This document shows positions 27,766 through 37,356 of a DNA stretch of 64,000 bases, piece after piece. The stretch is from NCBI RefSeq assembly GCF_019655855.1, contig NZ_BPFX01000029.1, positions 1-64,000 on the forward strand, read 5' to 3'. Below the pieces are notes generated by a model. That model was not told the DNA's origin. It did no database searches and saw nothing but the letters and a program-made list of their open reading frames with translations. The first letter of the stretch is position 1. Every line of letters starts with the position of its first letter. The stretch comes from Pseudomonas paralcaligenes (GTDB taxonomy: Bacteria > Pseudomonadota > Gammaproteobacteria > Pseudomonadales > Pseudomonadaceae). The position numbers and the translations under genes were made by a program.

Positions 27766-29190
27766 GTGCTCAAAGCACTCAAGAAAATCTTCAGCAAGGG
27801 CGATGCCGAACAGCCCGCCAGCAGCATCCCCGCCAGCACTCCCAGCGCCCCCGCCCCCCAGGCCGGTCCGCGCCAAAGCCAACCGAAGCAGGCCAGCGAG
27901 GCCAGGCCGGCCAAGGACACCAGGAAGCCGCGCGCCGACAAGCCGCGCCGCGAGCGCCCGGCCAAGCCGGTGGACACCTGGAAGCTGGAAGACTTCGTGG
28001 TCGAGCCGCAGGAAGGCAAGACCCGCTTCCACGACTTCCGCCTGGCGCCGGAGCTGATGCACGCCATCCACGACCTGGGCTTCCCCTACTGCACACCGAT
28101 CCAGGCCCAGGTGCTCGGTCACACCCTCAAGGGCAAGGACGCCATCGGCCGCGCCCAGACCGGCACCGGCAAGACCGCCGCCTTCCTGGTCTCGACCATC
28201 ACCCAGCTGCTGCAGACCACGCCGCCGAAAGAGCGCTACATGGGCGAGCCGCGCGCACTGGTGATCGCCCCGACCCGCGAACTGGTGGTGCAGATCGCCA
28301 AGGATGCCGAGGCCCTGACCAAGTACACCGGCCTCAACGTGATGAGCTTCGTCGGCGGCATGGACTTCGACAAGCAGCTCAAGCAGCTGGAATCGCGCTA
28401 CTGCGACATCCTGGTCGCCACCCCCGGCCGCCTGCTGGACTTCAACCAGCGCGGCGAGGTGCACCTGGACATGGTCGAGGTGATGGTGCTGGACGAGGCC
28501 GACCGCATGCTCGACATGGGCTTCATCCCCCAGGTGCGCCAGATCATCCGCCAGACCCCGATGAAGGGCGACCGCCAGACCCTGCTGTTCTCCGCGACCT
28601 TCACCGAAGACGTGATGAACCTGGCGCGGCAGTGGACGGTGAACCCGGCCATCGTCGAGATCGAGCCGGAGAACGTCGCCAGCGACACCGTCGAGCAGCA
28701 CGTCTACGCCGTGTCCAGCAAGGACAAGTACAAGCTGCTGTACAACCTGGTGACGCAGAACGACTGGCAGCGGGTAATGGTGTTCGCCAACCGCCGCGAC
28801 GAAGTGCGGCGCATCGAGGAGAAACTGATCCGCGACGGCGTCAGCGCCGCGCAGATGTCCGGCGACGTGCCGCAGCACAAGCGGATCAAGACCCTGGAAG
28901 GCTTCCGCGAAGGCAAGATCCGCGTGATGGTCGCCACCGACGTGGCTGGCCGCGGCATCCACGTCGATGGCATCAGCCACGTGATCAACTTCACCCTGCC
29001 GGAAGTGCCGGACGACTACGTGCACCGCATCGGTCGCACCGGCCGCGCCGGCGCCAGCGGCACCTCGATCAGCTTCGCCGGCGAGGACGATGCCTTCGCC
29101 CTGCCGCCGATCGAAGAACTGCTGGGCCGCAAGATCAACTGCGAGATGCCGCCGGAAGAACTGCTCAAGCCGGTGCCGCGCAAGCACTGA
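27766..29190 (+). CDS. rhlB: DEAD-box RNA helicase RhlB
   Basis: A 474-aa DEAD-box helicase. A Pro/Ala/Lys-rich N-terminal tail of about 70 residues leads to the core: Q motif (YCTPIQAQV), Walker [26 protein letters not shown] ([12 protein letters not shown]), SAT and [10 protein letters not shown]. RhlB unwinds RNA and joins the RNA degradosome in enterobacteria; P. aeruginosa carries the same protein with a similar tail. I choose GTG at 27766 because the conserved N-terminus V-LKALKKIF begins there; the frame is open upstream to 27718 without family similarity. Confidence 0.9.
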   Translation: MLKALKKIFSKGDAEQPASSIPASTPSAPAPQAGPRQSQPKQASEARPAKDTRKPRADKPRRERPAKPVDTWKLEDFVVEPQEGKTRFHDFRLAPELMHAIHDLGFPYCTPIQAQVLGHTLKGKDAIGRAQTGTGKTAAFLVSTITQLLQTTPPKERYMGEPRALVIAPTRELVVQIAKDAEALTKYTGLNVMSFVGGMDFDKQLKQLESRYCDILVATPGRLLDFNQRGEVHLDMVEVMVLDEADRMLDMGFIPQVRQIIRQTPMKGDRQTLLFSATFTEDVMNLARQWTVNPAIVEIEPENVASDTVEQHVYAVSSKDKYKLLYNLVTQNDWQRVMVFANRRDEVRRIEEKLIRDGVSAAQMSGDVPQHKRIKTLEGFREGKIRVMVATDVAGRGIHVDGISHVINFTLPEVPDDYVHRIGRTGRAGASGTSISFAGEDDAFALPPIEELLGRKINCEMPPEELLKPVPRKH

Positions 29191-29198
29191 CGCCCTAC

Positions 29199-29261
29199 CG
29201 TAGGGTGCGCTGTGCGCACCGATGATGCTATGCGCGCTCGGTGCGCACAGCGCACCCTACG
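29199..29261. repeat. Perfect 22-bp inverted repeat, GTAGGGTGCGC type
   Basis: Arms at 29199-29220 and 29240-29261 are exact reverse complements with a 19-nt loop. It sits between the converging rhlB and RHH genes and can fold into a strong hairpin in either transcript. Confidence 0.92.
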
Positions 29262-29282
29262 TCGAACGCCGGACAAACCCTT

Positions 29283-29588
29283 CTAGCGCGATTGCACCAG
29301 GCTGAGCACCTCGGCGCTCTGCTGCTGCGGTCGCTGCGCCAGGAAGCGGGTACAGCTGACCCGCAGGAAGGAGGCGAAGTTGACCACCTCCCCGCGGTAC
29401 TCCATGACCTCGTCGTACAGCTTGGTGATCAGCTGGTTGGTGGTCATGCCGTCGACCTCGGCGATCTCGCGCAGGATGTCCCAGAACTGGTTCTCCAGGC
29501 GCAGGGTGGTGACCACCCCGCGGATGCGCAGGGAGCGCGAGCGCGATTCGTAGAGGATCGGGTCGGCCTTTACATACAACTCGCACAT
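29283..29588 (-). CDS. Ribbon-helix-helix domain protein (RHH_4-like)
   Basis: 101 aa. The core RSLRIRGVVTTLRLENQFWDILREIAEVDGMTTNQLITKLYDEV is the ribbon-helix-helix pattern of the RHH_4 (formerly arylsulfate sulfotransferase-like) family, with a beta strand TLRLEN and the two helices. Such proteins are thought to bind DNA as dimers; no target is known. ATG 29588 follows a short purine run. It converges on rhlB. Confidence 0.78.
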   Translation of the reverse strand: MCELYVKADPILYESRSRSLRIRGVVTTLRLENQFWDILREIAEVDGMTTNQLITKLYDEVMEYRGEVVNFASFLRVSCTRFLAQRPQQQSAEVLSLVQSR

Positions 29589-29730
29589 CGCACTGCTCCC
29601 GAATCTGCTGCGCGTCGGCCAGGCTGTGTTGAGAAGGGGCTCGGGCTGCTCATTTACCTTTCGTAAACTCCGCTCCCTCGCCCCTTCTCGCCTTGCCTGG
29701 CCCTAGCTCGCGAGATTCTCTCTTGTTTAT

Positions 29731-30297
29731 TTAGCCCAGGACTTTCAGGAACGCCGCCAGCCACGCCGGATGCGCCGGCCAGGCCGGGGCGGTGACCAGG
29801 TTGCCGTCCACGTGTACGCCGTCCATCGGCACTTCCACGTATTCGCCGCCAGCCAGCCGCACTTCCGGCGCGCAGGCCGGGTAGGCGCTGCAGCCACGGC
29901 CCTTGAGCACGTCGGCGGCGGCCAGCAGCTGGGCGCCGTGGCACACGGCGGCGATCGGCTTGCCGGCCTTGGCGAAGGCCTGTACCAGGGCGATCACCTC
30001 GGCGTTCAGGCGCAGGTACTCGGGGGCACGGCCACCGGGGACCAGCAGGCCGTCGTAGTCCTCGGCGCGGGCCTTGGCAAAATCGAAGTTGAGGGCGAAG
30101 TTATGCCCCGGCTTCTCGCTGTAGGTCTGGTCGCCCTCGAAATCGTGGATGGCGGTGCGCACGGTCTGCCCGGCACTCTTGTCAGGGCACACGGCATGCA
30201 CCGTATGGCCGACCATCTGCAGGGCCTGGAACGGCACCATGGTCTCGTAGTCTTCGACGTAATCGCCGACCAGCATCAGAATCTTCTTCGCCGTCAT
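29731..30297 (-). CDS. DJ-1/PfpI family protein
   Basis: A 188-aa single-domain DJ-1/PfpI protein: [23 protein letters not shown] at the start, the conserved Glu of the ED pair, [14 protein letters not shown], and the nucleophile elbow [18 protein letters not shown]. Members act as glyoxalase/deglycase-like enzymes, chaperones or proteases; the activity here is not assignable. A GGAGG-like site (reverse of GGCCTCCTC) precedes the ATG at 30297. Confidence 0.88.
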   Translation of the reverse strand: MTAKKILMLVGDYVEDYETMVPFQALQMVGHTVHAVCPDKSAGQTVRTAIHDFEGDQTYSEKPGHNFALNFDFAKARAEDYDGLLVPGGRAPEYLRLNAEVIALVQAFAKAGKPIAAVCHGAQLLAAADVLKGRGCSAYPACAPEVRLAGGEYVEVPMDGVHVDGNLVTAPAWPAHPAWLAAFLKVLG

Positions 30298-30417
30298 GGC
30301 AGGGCCTCCTCGGTGGATGTGACGGCAGTCTGCGCCACTTCGCCGACCTGAGGGTAACAGCTGGCTACTACACGGGACGCTACAAATCCCTCCATCACCC
30401 TGGAAATAGAAGCCCAG

Positions 30418-30791
30418 CCCGCGCAGCGGCAGGAAAAACCATCAGGCAGCTCGGAGCCCAAGCCCCCGTCAGGAGGCCGAGTGGAGGTGTCGCGCAGGGG
30501 GACGAGCCGCAGGGATGCGGCGAGAGGCATAACGGGCCAGGGATGGCCCGTGTATGCCGTGCCCCCAGAGCGGCACCGGAGGGAGGGAACCCCGCCGCAG
30601 GCGGGGCCGGATGTCGGGGTGGCCTTCTCTTTGGTTACTTTCTCTTGGCCAAACAAGAGAAAGTGACTCGCCCGGTCGGGCGAAACCAGAATCGTCGGAA
30701 CACTCGGTAATCGGCTGGAAACCAAATTACCGGATTTCATCCGGGCTACAAGCAGTCTCGCACCGCACCCGGTGCGCACGGCGCACCCTAC
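30418..30791 (-). repeat. Structured dispersed element, copy B (about 375 bp)
   Basis: Read on the minus strand this aligns end to end with copy A at 12711-13099: it begins with the GTAGGGTGCGCC palindrome, then a GGATGAAATCC hairpin, then the CGCCC/GGGCG stem. The perfect 11-bp stem lies at 30637-30664; the TGC-loop stem (CCCCGCC-TGC-GGCGGGG) at 30590-30606; the ACGGGCCA-TCCC-TGGCCCGT hairpin and a GCCGCA/TGCGGC hairpin follow. Sequence differs from copy A in several stems while pairing is kept. Confidence 0.85.
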
Positions 30792-30810
30792 GAAGTACAT
30801 GCCGAACAAC

Positions 30811-30835
30811 AAAAAGCCCCGCACAGGGCGGGGCT
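30811..30835 (-). terminator. Intrinsic terminator of hom-thrC
   Basis: An 8-bp stem AGCCCCGC/GCGGGGCT (30815-30822, 30828-30835) followed on the minus strand by T5 (30811-30815). It lies 18 bp past the thrC stop. Confidence 0.9.
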
Positions 30836-30853
30836 TCGGTCACGGCCAACCGA

Positions 30854-32263
30854 TCAGAGCGGTTTGCCGCGATTGCCATGGGCGGCGACGAACTGCTGCA
30901 CGGTCTTCAGGTCGTTGGCCAGCACGGTGCAGCGCTCGTCGCGCTGGAACAGGTCGGCCAGGTGCGGCGGCAGCGCCGGAACTGCGTCGATGCCGGCCTT
31001 CTCCACCGCCTCCGGGAACTTGACCGGGTGGGCGGTGCCCAGGGTGACCATCGGGATGGCCAGGCTGCGCCGGCACTCGCGCGCCGCGCGCACGCCGATG
31101 GCGGTGTGCGGGTCGAGCAGCTCGCCGCACTCCTTGTACACCTCAGTGATGGTCTCGCAGGTCTGCTCGTCGTTCACCGCCAGGGAATCGAACAGCTTGC
31201 GCGCCTCGGTCCAGCGGTCTTCCTCGACGCTGAAGCCGCCGCCCTGGCGGAAGGTGTCCATCAGCCCGGAGATGGCGGCGCCGTTGCGGCCGTGCAGGTC
31301 GAACAGCAGGCGCTCGAAGTTGGACGACACCATGATGTCCATCGACGGCGACAGGGTCGGGTGCAGGTCACCCTTCACATACTGGTTGCCGCTCATGAAG
31401 CGGTGCAGGATGTCGTTGCGGTTGGTCGCCACGATCAGCTGGCTGATCGGCAGGCCCATGTTGCGCGCCAGGTAGCCGGCGAAGATGTCGCCGAAGTTGC
31501 CGGTCGGCACCGAGAAGGCCACGGAACGGGCCGGGCCGCCCAACTGCAGTGCAGCGTGGAAGTAGTAGACGATCTGGGCCATGATCCGCGCCCAGTTGAT
31601 CGAGTTGACCGCCACCAGGCGGGTGCCCTTGAGGAAGCCCTGGTCGGCGAAGCTGGCCTTGACCATCTCCTGGCAGTCGTCGAAGTTGCCCTCGATGGCG
31701 ATGTTGTGGATGTTCTCGCCGAGGATGGTGGTCATCTGCCGGCGCTGCACCTCGGACACCCGGTTGTGCGGGTGCATGATGAAGATGTCGACGTGCTCGC
31801 AAGCCTTGCAGCCCTCGATGGCCGCCGAGCCGGTGTCGCCGCTGGTGGCGCCCATGATCACCACGCGCTCGCCGCGCTTGCTCAGCACGTGGTCGAGCAG
31901 GCGGCCGAGCAGTTGTAGGGCGAAGTCCTTGAACGCCAGGGTCGGACCGTGGAACAGCTCCAGCACCCACTCGTTGCCGTTCAGCTGGCGCAGCGGCGCC
32001 ACAGCGTTGTGGGCGAACACCCCATAGGTTTCCTCAAGGATCTTCTTGAAGTCGGCGTCGGCGATGCTGCCGGCGACGAACGGACGCATCACCCGGAAGG
32101 CCAGCTCGTGGTACGGCAGGCCGGCCCAGGAGGCGATCTCCTCGACGGTGAAGCGCGGCAGGTTCTCCGGCACGTAAAGGCCGCCATCGCTGGCCAGGCC
32201 GGCCAGCAGGACGTCTTCGAAATTGAGGGCCGGGGCCTGGCCGCGGGTGCTGATATAACGCAT
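30854..32263 (-). CDS. thrC: Threonine synthase
   Basis: A 469-aa PLP enzyme converting O-phosphohomoserine to threonine. The N-terminus MRYISTRGQAPALNFEDVLLAGLASDGGLYVPE is typical of the long bacterial ThrC; the PLP lysine lies in GPTLAFKDFALQLL, and ATSGDTGSAA and the phosphate loop SVPTGNFGDIFAG are clear. It is 11 nt downstream of hom, forming the hom-thrC operon. Confidence 0.95.
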   Translation of the reverse strand: MRYISTRGQAPALNFEDVLLAGLASDGGLYVPENLPRFTVEEIASWAGLPYHELAFRVMRPFVAGSIADADFKKILEETYGVFAHNAVAPLRQLNGNEWVLELFHGPTLAFKDFALQLLGRLLDHVLSKRGERVVIMGATSGDTGSAAIEGCKACEHVDIFIMHPHNRVSEVQRRQMTTILGENIHNIAIEGNFDDCQEMVKASFADQGFLKGTRLVAVNSINWARIMAQIVYYFHAALQLGGPARSVAFSVPTGNFGDIFAGYLARNMGLPISQLIVATNRNDILHRFMSGNQYVKGDLHPTLSPSMDIMVSSNFERLLFDLHGRNGAAISGLMDTFRQGGGFSVEEDRWTEARKLFDSLAVNDEQTCETITEVYKECGELLDPHTAIGVRAARECRRSLAIPMVTLGTAHPVKFPEAVEKAGIDAVPALPPHLADLFQRDERCTVLANDLKTVQQFVAAHGNRGKPL

Positions 32264-32274
32264 GACTCTCTACC

Positions 32275-33579
32275 TCAGACCAGTTGCTCGACGCGGATGC
32301 GCACGACGTTGCCGACCACATCGGCCAGCCCCTCGAGGGCGGCGATGGCGTCGTCGATGCGTGCCTCGACGACACGATGGGTGACCAGGATCATCGGAAC
32401 CAGGCCGTCGTGCTCCTCGGCCTCCTTCTGCATGATCGATTCGATGTTGATGCCGCGCTCGGACAGGATGCTCGCCACCTGGGCCAGCACGCCCGGGCGG
32501 TCCTTGGCCTGGATGCGCAGGTAGTAGGCACTCTCGCACTCGGCGATCGGCAGGATCGGGTGATCGGACAGCGAATCCGGCTGGAAGGCCAGGTGCGGCA
32601 CGCGGTTGGTCGGATCGGTGGTCAGCGCGCGGACCACGTCGACCAGGTCGGCGACCACGGACGACGCGGTCGGTTCCATGCCGGCGCCGGCGCCGTAGAA
32701 CAGGGTGCTGCCGGCGGCGTCGCCGTTGACCATCACCGCGTTCATCACGCCGTTGACGTTGGCGATCAGGCGGTCGTCCGGAATCAGGGTCGGGTGCACG
32801 CGCAGCTCGATGCCCGCGTCGGTGCGGCGCGCCACGCCCAGGTGCTTGATGCGGTAGCCCAGGGCCTCGGCGTAGTTCACGTCGGCGCTGGTCAGCTTGC
32901 TGATGCCCTCGGTGTAGGCCTTGTCGAACTGCAGCGGGATGCCGAAGGCGATGGAGGCGAGGATGGTCAGCTTGTGGGCGGCGTCGATGCCTTCCACATC
33001 GAAGGTCGGGTCGGCCTCGGCGTAGCCCAGCGCCTGGGCTTCCTTGAGCACGTCGGCGAAGGCGCGGCCCTTCTCGCGCATCTCGGAGAGGATGAAGTTG
33101 CCGGTGCCGTTGATGATGCCGGCCAGCCAGTTGATGCGGTTGCCGGCCAGACCCTCGCGGATCGCCTTGATCACCGGGATGCCGCCGGCCACGGCGGCCT
33201 CGAAGGCGACGATCACGCCCTTCTCGCGGGCCTTGGCGAAGATCTCGTTGCCGTGCACGGCGATCAGCGCCTTGTTGGCGGTGACCACGTGCTTGCCGTT
33301 GTCGATGGCCTTGAGTACCAGTTCGTGAGCCAGGGTGTAGCCGCCGATCAGCTCGATGACCACGTCGATGTCCGGGTTGTTCGCCACGTCGAAGATGTCG
33401 GCGGTGATGGGGGTGGCACCGGTTTCACACTTCGGGTTGGGGCGACGAGCGGCAATCTGCGCGACTTCGATTCCACGCCCGGCACGGCGGGCGATCTCCT
33501 CGGCGTTGCGCTTGAGTACGTTGAAGGTGCCGCCACCGACGGTCCCCAGCCCACAGATGCCCACTTTCACCGGTTTCAC
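32275..33579 (-). CDS. hom: Homoserine dehydrogenase
   Basis: A 434-aa monofunctional homoserine dehydrogenase. The NAD(P) motif is VGICGLGTVGGGTFNVL; the catalytic region includes GTGNFILSEMREKG, EADPTFDVEGIDAAHKLTILA and Lys/Asp of the family; an ACT domain closes the protein (YYLRIQAKDRPGVLAQVASILSERGINIES), which should mediate threonine feedback. The start is GTG at 33579 (KPVKVGICGLG follows), as in other pseudomonads. It supplies homoserine for thrC. Confidence 0.95.
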   Translation of the reverse strand: MKPVKVGICGLGTVGGGTFNVLKRNAEEIARRAGRGIEVAQIAARRPNPKCETGATPITADIFDVANNPDIDVVIELIGGYTLAHELVLKAIDNGKHVVTANKALIAVHGNEIFAKAREKGVIVAFEAAVAGGIPVIKAIREGLAGNRINWLAGIINGTGNFILSEMREKGRAFADVLKEAQALGYAEADPTFDVEGIDAAHKLTILASIAFGIPLQFDKAYTEGISKLTSADVNYAEALGYRIKHLGVARRTDAGIELRVHPTLIPDDRLIANVNGVMNAVMVNGDAAGSTLFYGAGAGMEPTASSVVADLVDVVRALTTDPTNRVPHLAFQPDSLSDHPILPIAECESAYYLRIQAKDRPGVLAQVASILSERGINIESIMQKEAEEHDGLVPMILVTHRVVEARIDDAIAALEGLADVVGNVVRIRVEQLV

Positions 33580-33607
33580 GTTGTCTTCCCCATCTGCCTA
33601 CACGAAA

Positions 33608-33629
33608 CGGCCGGGGCGAACCCCGGCCG
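33608..33629 (-). terminator. Probable terminator of dsbC
   Basis: A 9-bp stem CGGCCGGGG/CCCCGGCCG with a TTCG tetraloop on the minus strand, followed only by TTT. It lies between dsbC and hom in the same direction, so it may be a partial terminator. Confidence 0.7.
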
Positions 33630-33691
33630 CACACAAAAGAGCCGCACTTTACGAAGCGCCACAACCCAGGTCAATCGGGCCGACGGCCTGA

Positions 33692-34420
33692 TTACTTGGC
33701 CTGCAGGGCAACTTCCGCCAGTTGCGGAGCCGGCTGGTAGCCCGGAATCACCTCGCCGTTGCCGAGCACGACGGTCGGTGTGCCGGTGACGCCCACCAGC
33801 TGGCCCACCTCGTACTGCTTGGCGACCGGGTTGTCGCAGCTCGCCGCCGGCAGATCCTCGCGGGCCTTGGCCTTGTCCATCGCGGCCTGGCGGTCCTTGG
33901 CGCACCACACGCTGACCAGCGTGTTGTAGCCGTGGCTGCCGACGCCCTGGCGCGGGAAGGCCACGTAGCGCACCTCGATGCCGCGGCGGTTGAGCTCGGG
34001 CACTTCGCTGTGCAGCTTCTGGCAGTAACCGCAGTCGGTGTCGGTGAACACGGTGATATGGGCCTTGGCCGGAGTCTTGGGCGCGAACACCACCATTTCC
34101 TTCAGGGGAATGGACTCGATTTCCTTGGCCACGCCCTTGCTCTCGGCCTGACGGGTCAGGTTGACGGCATCCTCGCCCTTGATCTGATAGAGGTTGCCTT
34201 GCATCAGGAACTGGCCGTCTGCGCTGGCATAGAGCAGGCGACCGCCCTTGAGGTGCACCTGGTACAGGCCGGTCATCGGGCTTTCGGCGATGGCTTCGAT
34301 GGGCATGTCGGGCTGCAGCTTGGTCAGGGTGGCGCGGATGGCCTGGTCGGGATCGGCGGCCAGCGCCACGGAAGCGGCGAGACCTAGCACGGCAACGCCC
34401 AGAACACGAAAAACGGACAT
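33692..34420 (-). CDS. dsbC: Periplasmic thiol:disulfide isomerase DsbC
   Basis: 242 aa. The signal peptide MSVFRVLGVAVLGLAASVALA is followed by the N-terminal dimerisation domain (TGLYQVHLKGGRLLYASADGQFLMQG) and a thioredoxin domain with active site CGYC in TVFTDTDCGYCQKLHSEV and cis-Pro GVTGTPTVVLGNGEV. It reshuffles wrong disulfides in the periplasm. Two further cysteines (VWCAKD, AASCDNP) form the structural pair. ATG at 34420; the frame is open far upstream only because of an antisense reading of xerD. Confidence 0.93.
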   Translation of the reverse strand: MSVFRVLGVAVLGLAASVALAADPDQAIRATLTKLQPDMPIEAIAESPMTGLYQVHLKGGRLLYASADGQFLMQGNLYQIKGEDAVNLTRQAESKGVAKEIESIPLKEMVVFAPKTPAKAHITVFTDTDCGYCQKLHSEVPELNRRGIEVRYVAFPRQGVGSHGYNTLVSVWCAKDRQAAMDKAKAREDLPAASCDNPVAKQYEVGQLVGVTGTPTVVLGNGEVIPGYQPAPQLAEVALQAK

Positions 34421-34557
34421 GGGAAACTCCTGTGACAAGCGCGCCAGCCTACCATAGAGCGCTCCGCAAGCCGACCACGGACGTCGGACGGAACGGCAGA
34501 GCGGATGGATTGCTGCGCGACGAGCGTTCGCCTGCGACGCCATGCGTCGCAAGAGGT

Positions 34558-35454
34558 TCACCCCCTCGGGTGGTGCTGGGCGTGCAGCTCCTGCAGGCGG
34601 GCGCGGGCGATGTGGGTGTAGATCTGCGTAGTGGACAGATCGCTGTGGCCCAGCAGCATCTGCACCACGCGCAGGTCGGCGCCGTGGTTGAGCAGGTGGG
34701 TGGCGAAGGCGTGGCGCAGGGTGTGCGGCGACAGCGGCTTGGCGATGCCGGCCACCCGGGCCTGGTGCTTGATCCGGTACCAGAAGGTCTGCCGGGTCAT
34801 CTGCTCGCCGCGCAGGCTGGGGAACAGCACGTCGCTGGGCTTGCCGTCGAGCAGGAAGGGCCGCGCCTCGCGCAGGTAGCGCTCGACCCAGGCGATGGCC
34901 TCCTCGCCCAGCGGCACCAGGCGCTCCTTGCTGCCCTTGCCGAACACCCGCAGCACGCCCTGGCGCAGGTTGACCTGTTCCAAGGCCAGGGACACCAGCT
35001 CGGTTACCCGCAGGCCACAGGCATAGAGCACCTCGAGCATGGCGCGGTCGCGCAGGCCGATGGGATCGTCCAGCTCCGGCGCCGCCAGCAGCGCCTCGAC
35101 GTCCGCCTCGGACAGCGACTTGGGCAGCGGCCGGCCGAGCTGAGGCAGCTCCACCTGCAGGGTCGGGTCCTCGGCGATCAGCCCCTCGCGCAGCAGGTAG
35201 CGGTAGAAACCGCGCAGGCTGGAGAGCAGGCGCGCGGTGGAGCGCGCCTTGTAGCCCTGCTCCAGGCGCCACCCCAGGTGGTCGAGGATGCTCTCACGGC
35301 CGGCGTGCTGCAGCGCACCGCCGCGCTGCTCCAGCCAGGCATGGAAATGGCCGAGATCGCTGCGGTAGGCGGCGCGGGTATGCGGCGACAGGCCCTTCTC
35401 CAGCCACAGGGCGTCGAGGAAACGGTCGATCAGGGGATGGTCGAGAACGGGCAT
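34558..35454 (-). CDS. xerD: Site-specific tyrosine recombinase XerD
   Basis: A 298-aa recombinase resolving chromosome dimers at dif with XerC and FtsK. The N-terminal core-binding domain starts PLIDRFLDALWLEKGLSPHTRAAY. Catalytic residues visible are Arg in CGLRVTELVSL, Lys in FGKGSKERLVPL, HxLRH in SPHTLRHAFATHLL, His in LGHSDLSTTQIY and the Tyr nucleophile in IYTHI. Normal length. Upstream of dsbC in the same direction with a 137-bp gap. Confidence 0.95.
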   Translation of the reverse strand: MPVLDHPLIDRFLDALWLEKGLSPHTRAAYRSDLGHFHAWLEQRGGALQHAGRESILDHLGWRLEQGYKARSTARLLSSLRGFYRYLLREGLIAEDPTLQVELPQLGRPLPKSLSEADVEALLAAPELDDPIGLRDRAMLEVLYACGLRVTELVSLALEQVNLRQGVLRVFGKGSKERLVPLGEEAIAWVERYLREARPFLLDGKPSDVLFPSLRGEQMTRQTFWYRIKHQARVAGIAKPLSPHTLRHAFATHLLNHGADLRVVQMLLGHSDLSTTQIYTHIARARLQELHAQHHPRG

Positions 35455-35532
35455 GCGCAGCTGTATTTCGTCAGGACAGGCGCGCTAGTCTTCCATAGCC
35501 CGCAGCACCACCACCAGCGACAAGGAGTCCTG

Positions 35533-37332
35533 ATGAGCGAATCCCATATCCTGCTCGGCCTCGGCGGCATCGGCGCCGCCGCTCTCGCCAGTCAATGGCT
35601 GGCCTGGCGCATGCGTCTCCCGGCGATCCTCTTCCTGCTGCTGTGCGGCATCCTCGCCGGCCCGATCCTCGGCTGGCTGCAGCCGGAGCAGCTGTTCGGC
35701 TCCCTGCTGTTCCCCATGGTCTCGCTGTCGGTGGCGCTGATCCTGTTCGAGGGCAGCCTGACCCTGCAGCTGCAGGAACTGCGCGAGATCGGCAGCGTGG
35801 TCAGGCGCATGGTCACCTGGGGCGCCCTCAGCACCTGGGCCGTGATCGCCATTGCCACCCACTACCTGCTGGGCTTCTCCTGGGACCTGGCGCTGCTGTT
35901 CGGCACCCTGACCCTGGTCACGGGGCCGACCGTGATCGCCCCCATGCTGCGGGTCATGCGCCCACGCGCCTCGGTGGGGAACATCCTGCGCTGGGAAGGC
36001 ATCGTCATCGACCCCATCGGCGCCCTGCTCGCCGTGGTGGTGTTCAGCTTCATCGTCAGCCGCGACATCGGAGCCGCCTGGAGCGAGAGCCTCACTACCT
36101 TTGCAGCGGTGATCGCCTGCGGCAGTGCCTTCGGCGCGGCGGGAGGCTGGCTGTTCGGCCTCGTCCTGCGTCGCCACTGGCTGCCGGAATACCTGGAGAA
36201 TCTCGGCGCCCTGGCCGCGGTACTGGCCATCTTCATCGGCGCCAACGAACTGGTGCACGAATCCGGCCTGCTCGCGGTGACCGTGATGGGCATGTGGCTG
36301 GCAAACATGCGCGGCGTGGACGTGCGCCACATCCTGCACTTCAAGGAGAACCTCAGCGTCCTGCTGATCTCCGGCCTGTTCATCATCCTCGCCGCCCGCC
36401 TGGACCTGGCCGCCCTGCTCGCCCTCGGCCCCGCCACCCTGCTCCTGCTGGCGGTGATCCAGCTGATCGCCCGGCCTCTCAACGTCGCCATCAGCACCGC
36501 CGGCTCCAGCCTGAGCTGGCGCGAGCGCGCCCTGCTGGCCTGGATCGCCCCACGCGGCATCGTCGCGGCCGCCGTCTCGGCGATCTTCGCACAGCGCCTG
36601 CAGCAGCACGGCTACGAGCAGGCCCACCTGCTGGTGCCGCTGACCTTCCTCGTCATCATCGGCACCGTGGTGCTGCAAAGCGCCACGGCACGGCCACTGG
36701 CACGCATGCTGGGCGTGGCGGAGCCCGCCGCACGCGGTTTCCTGATCCTCGGCGCCAACCCGGTGGCCCGCGCCGTCGGGCGAGCGCTGCAACAGCAGGG
36801 CAGCCGGGTGCTGCTGACAGACTCGAGCTGGGAGAACATCGGCGCCGCGCGCATGGATGGCCTGCCCACCTATTTCGGCAACCCCAGTTCGCAGCACGCC
36901 GACGCCCACCTGGACCTCACCGGCATTGGCCAGTTGCTGGCGCTGTCGCCCTCCGCGGAACTCAACAACCTGGCCTGCGCCCGCTTCCGCCCGGATTTCG
37001 GCAAGAACAACCTCTACTACCTGCAGAGCCCGCGCGAACAGCGGCTGAGCGAGAAGCACAGGGTCAGCGACGAACATCGCGGCCGCCCGCTGGGCCTGCC
37101 CGCCCACAGCTACGGCCAGTTGGCCAGCCTGCTGGCACGCGGCGGCGAGGTGCGCAGCACGACCCTCAGCGCCAGCTTCGGCTGGGCCGACTACCGCGCC
37201 CTGCACGGCGAGCGAGCGGTCGTGCTGCTGGCCTTCGATCCGCGAGGCTGGGTGCATGTGGCCTGCGACCCGCTGCCGTTCGAGCCCGGGGCCGGCTGGA
37301 CGCTGCTCGCCCTGATCGAGGCCGAAACCTGA
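35533..37332 (+). CDS. Cation:proton antiporter, CPA1 family
   Basis: A 599-aa protein. About twelve TM segments (residues 5-395) include PMVSLSVALILFEGSLTL, the ion-site region TLVTGPTVIAPMLR and WEGIVIDPIGALLAVVVF, and WIAPRGIVAAAVSAIFA, all typical of NhaP-type CPA1 antiporters. A cytoplasmic C-terminal part of about 190 residues begins with a nucleotide-binding-like strand (GFLILGANPVARAVGRALQQQG), reminiscent of TrkA-N domains. It exports Na+ or K+ in exchange for H+. ATG 35533 has AAGGAG 6 nt upstream. It diverges from xerD. Confidence 0.9.
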   Translation: MSESHILLGLGGIGAAALASQWLAWRMRLPAILFLLLCGILAGPILGWLQPEQLFGSLLFPMVSLSVALILFEGSLTLQLQELREIGSVVRRMVTWGALSTWAVIAIATHYLLGFSWDLALLFGTLTLVTGPTVIAPMLRVMRPRASVGNILRWEGIVIDPIGALLAVVVFSFIVSRDIGAAWSESLTTFAAVIACGSAFGAAGGWLFGLVLRRHWLPEYLENLGALAAVLAIFIGANELVHESGLLAVTVMGMWLANMRGVDVRHILHFKENLSVLLISGLFIILAARLDLAALLALGPATLLLLAVIQLIARPLNVAISTAGSSLSWRERALLAWIAPRGIVAAAVSAIFAQRLQQHGYEQAHLLVPLTFLVIIGTVVLQSATARPLARMLGVAEPAARGFLILGANPVARAVGRALQQQGSRVLLTDSSWENIGAARMDGLPTYFGNPSSQHADAHLDLTGIGQLLALSPSAELNNLACARFRPDFGKNNLYYLQSPREQRLSEKHRVSDEHRGRPLGLPAHSYGQLASLLARGGEVRSTTLSASFGWADYRALHGERAVVLLAFDPRGWVHVACDPLPFEPGAGWTLLALIEAET

Positions 37333-37356
37333 GCAAGGCGCCCGAAGGCGCCTCTC

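Larger units (their letters stand above)
30298..30853. other. Gene-free interval dominated by structured element copy B
   Basis: About 555 bases. From 30298 to about 30417 there is only ordinary sequence that should hold the DJ-1 gene promoter. 30418-30791 is the inverted copy of the structured element. 30811-30835 is the thrC terminator. Open frames across the element (for example 30481-30666 plus) are translations of the repeat. Confidence 0.75.
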
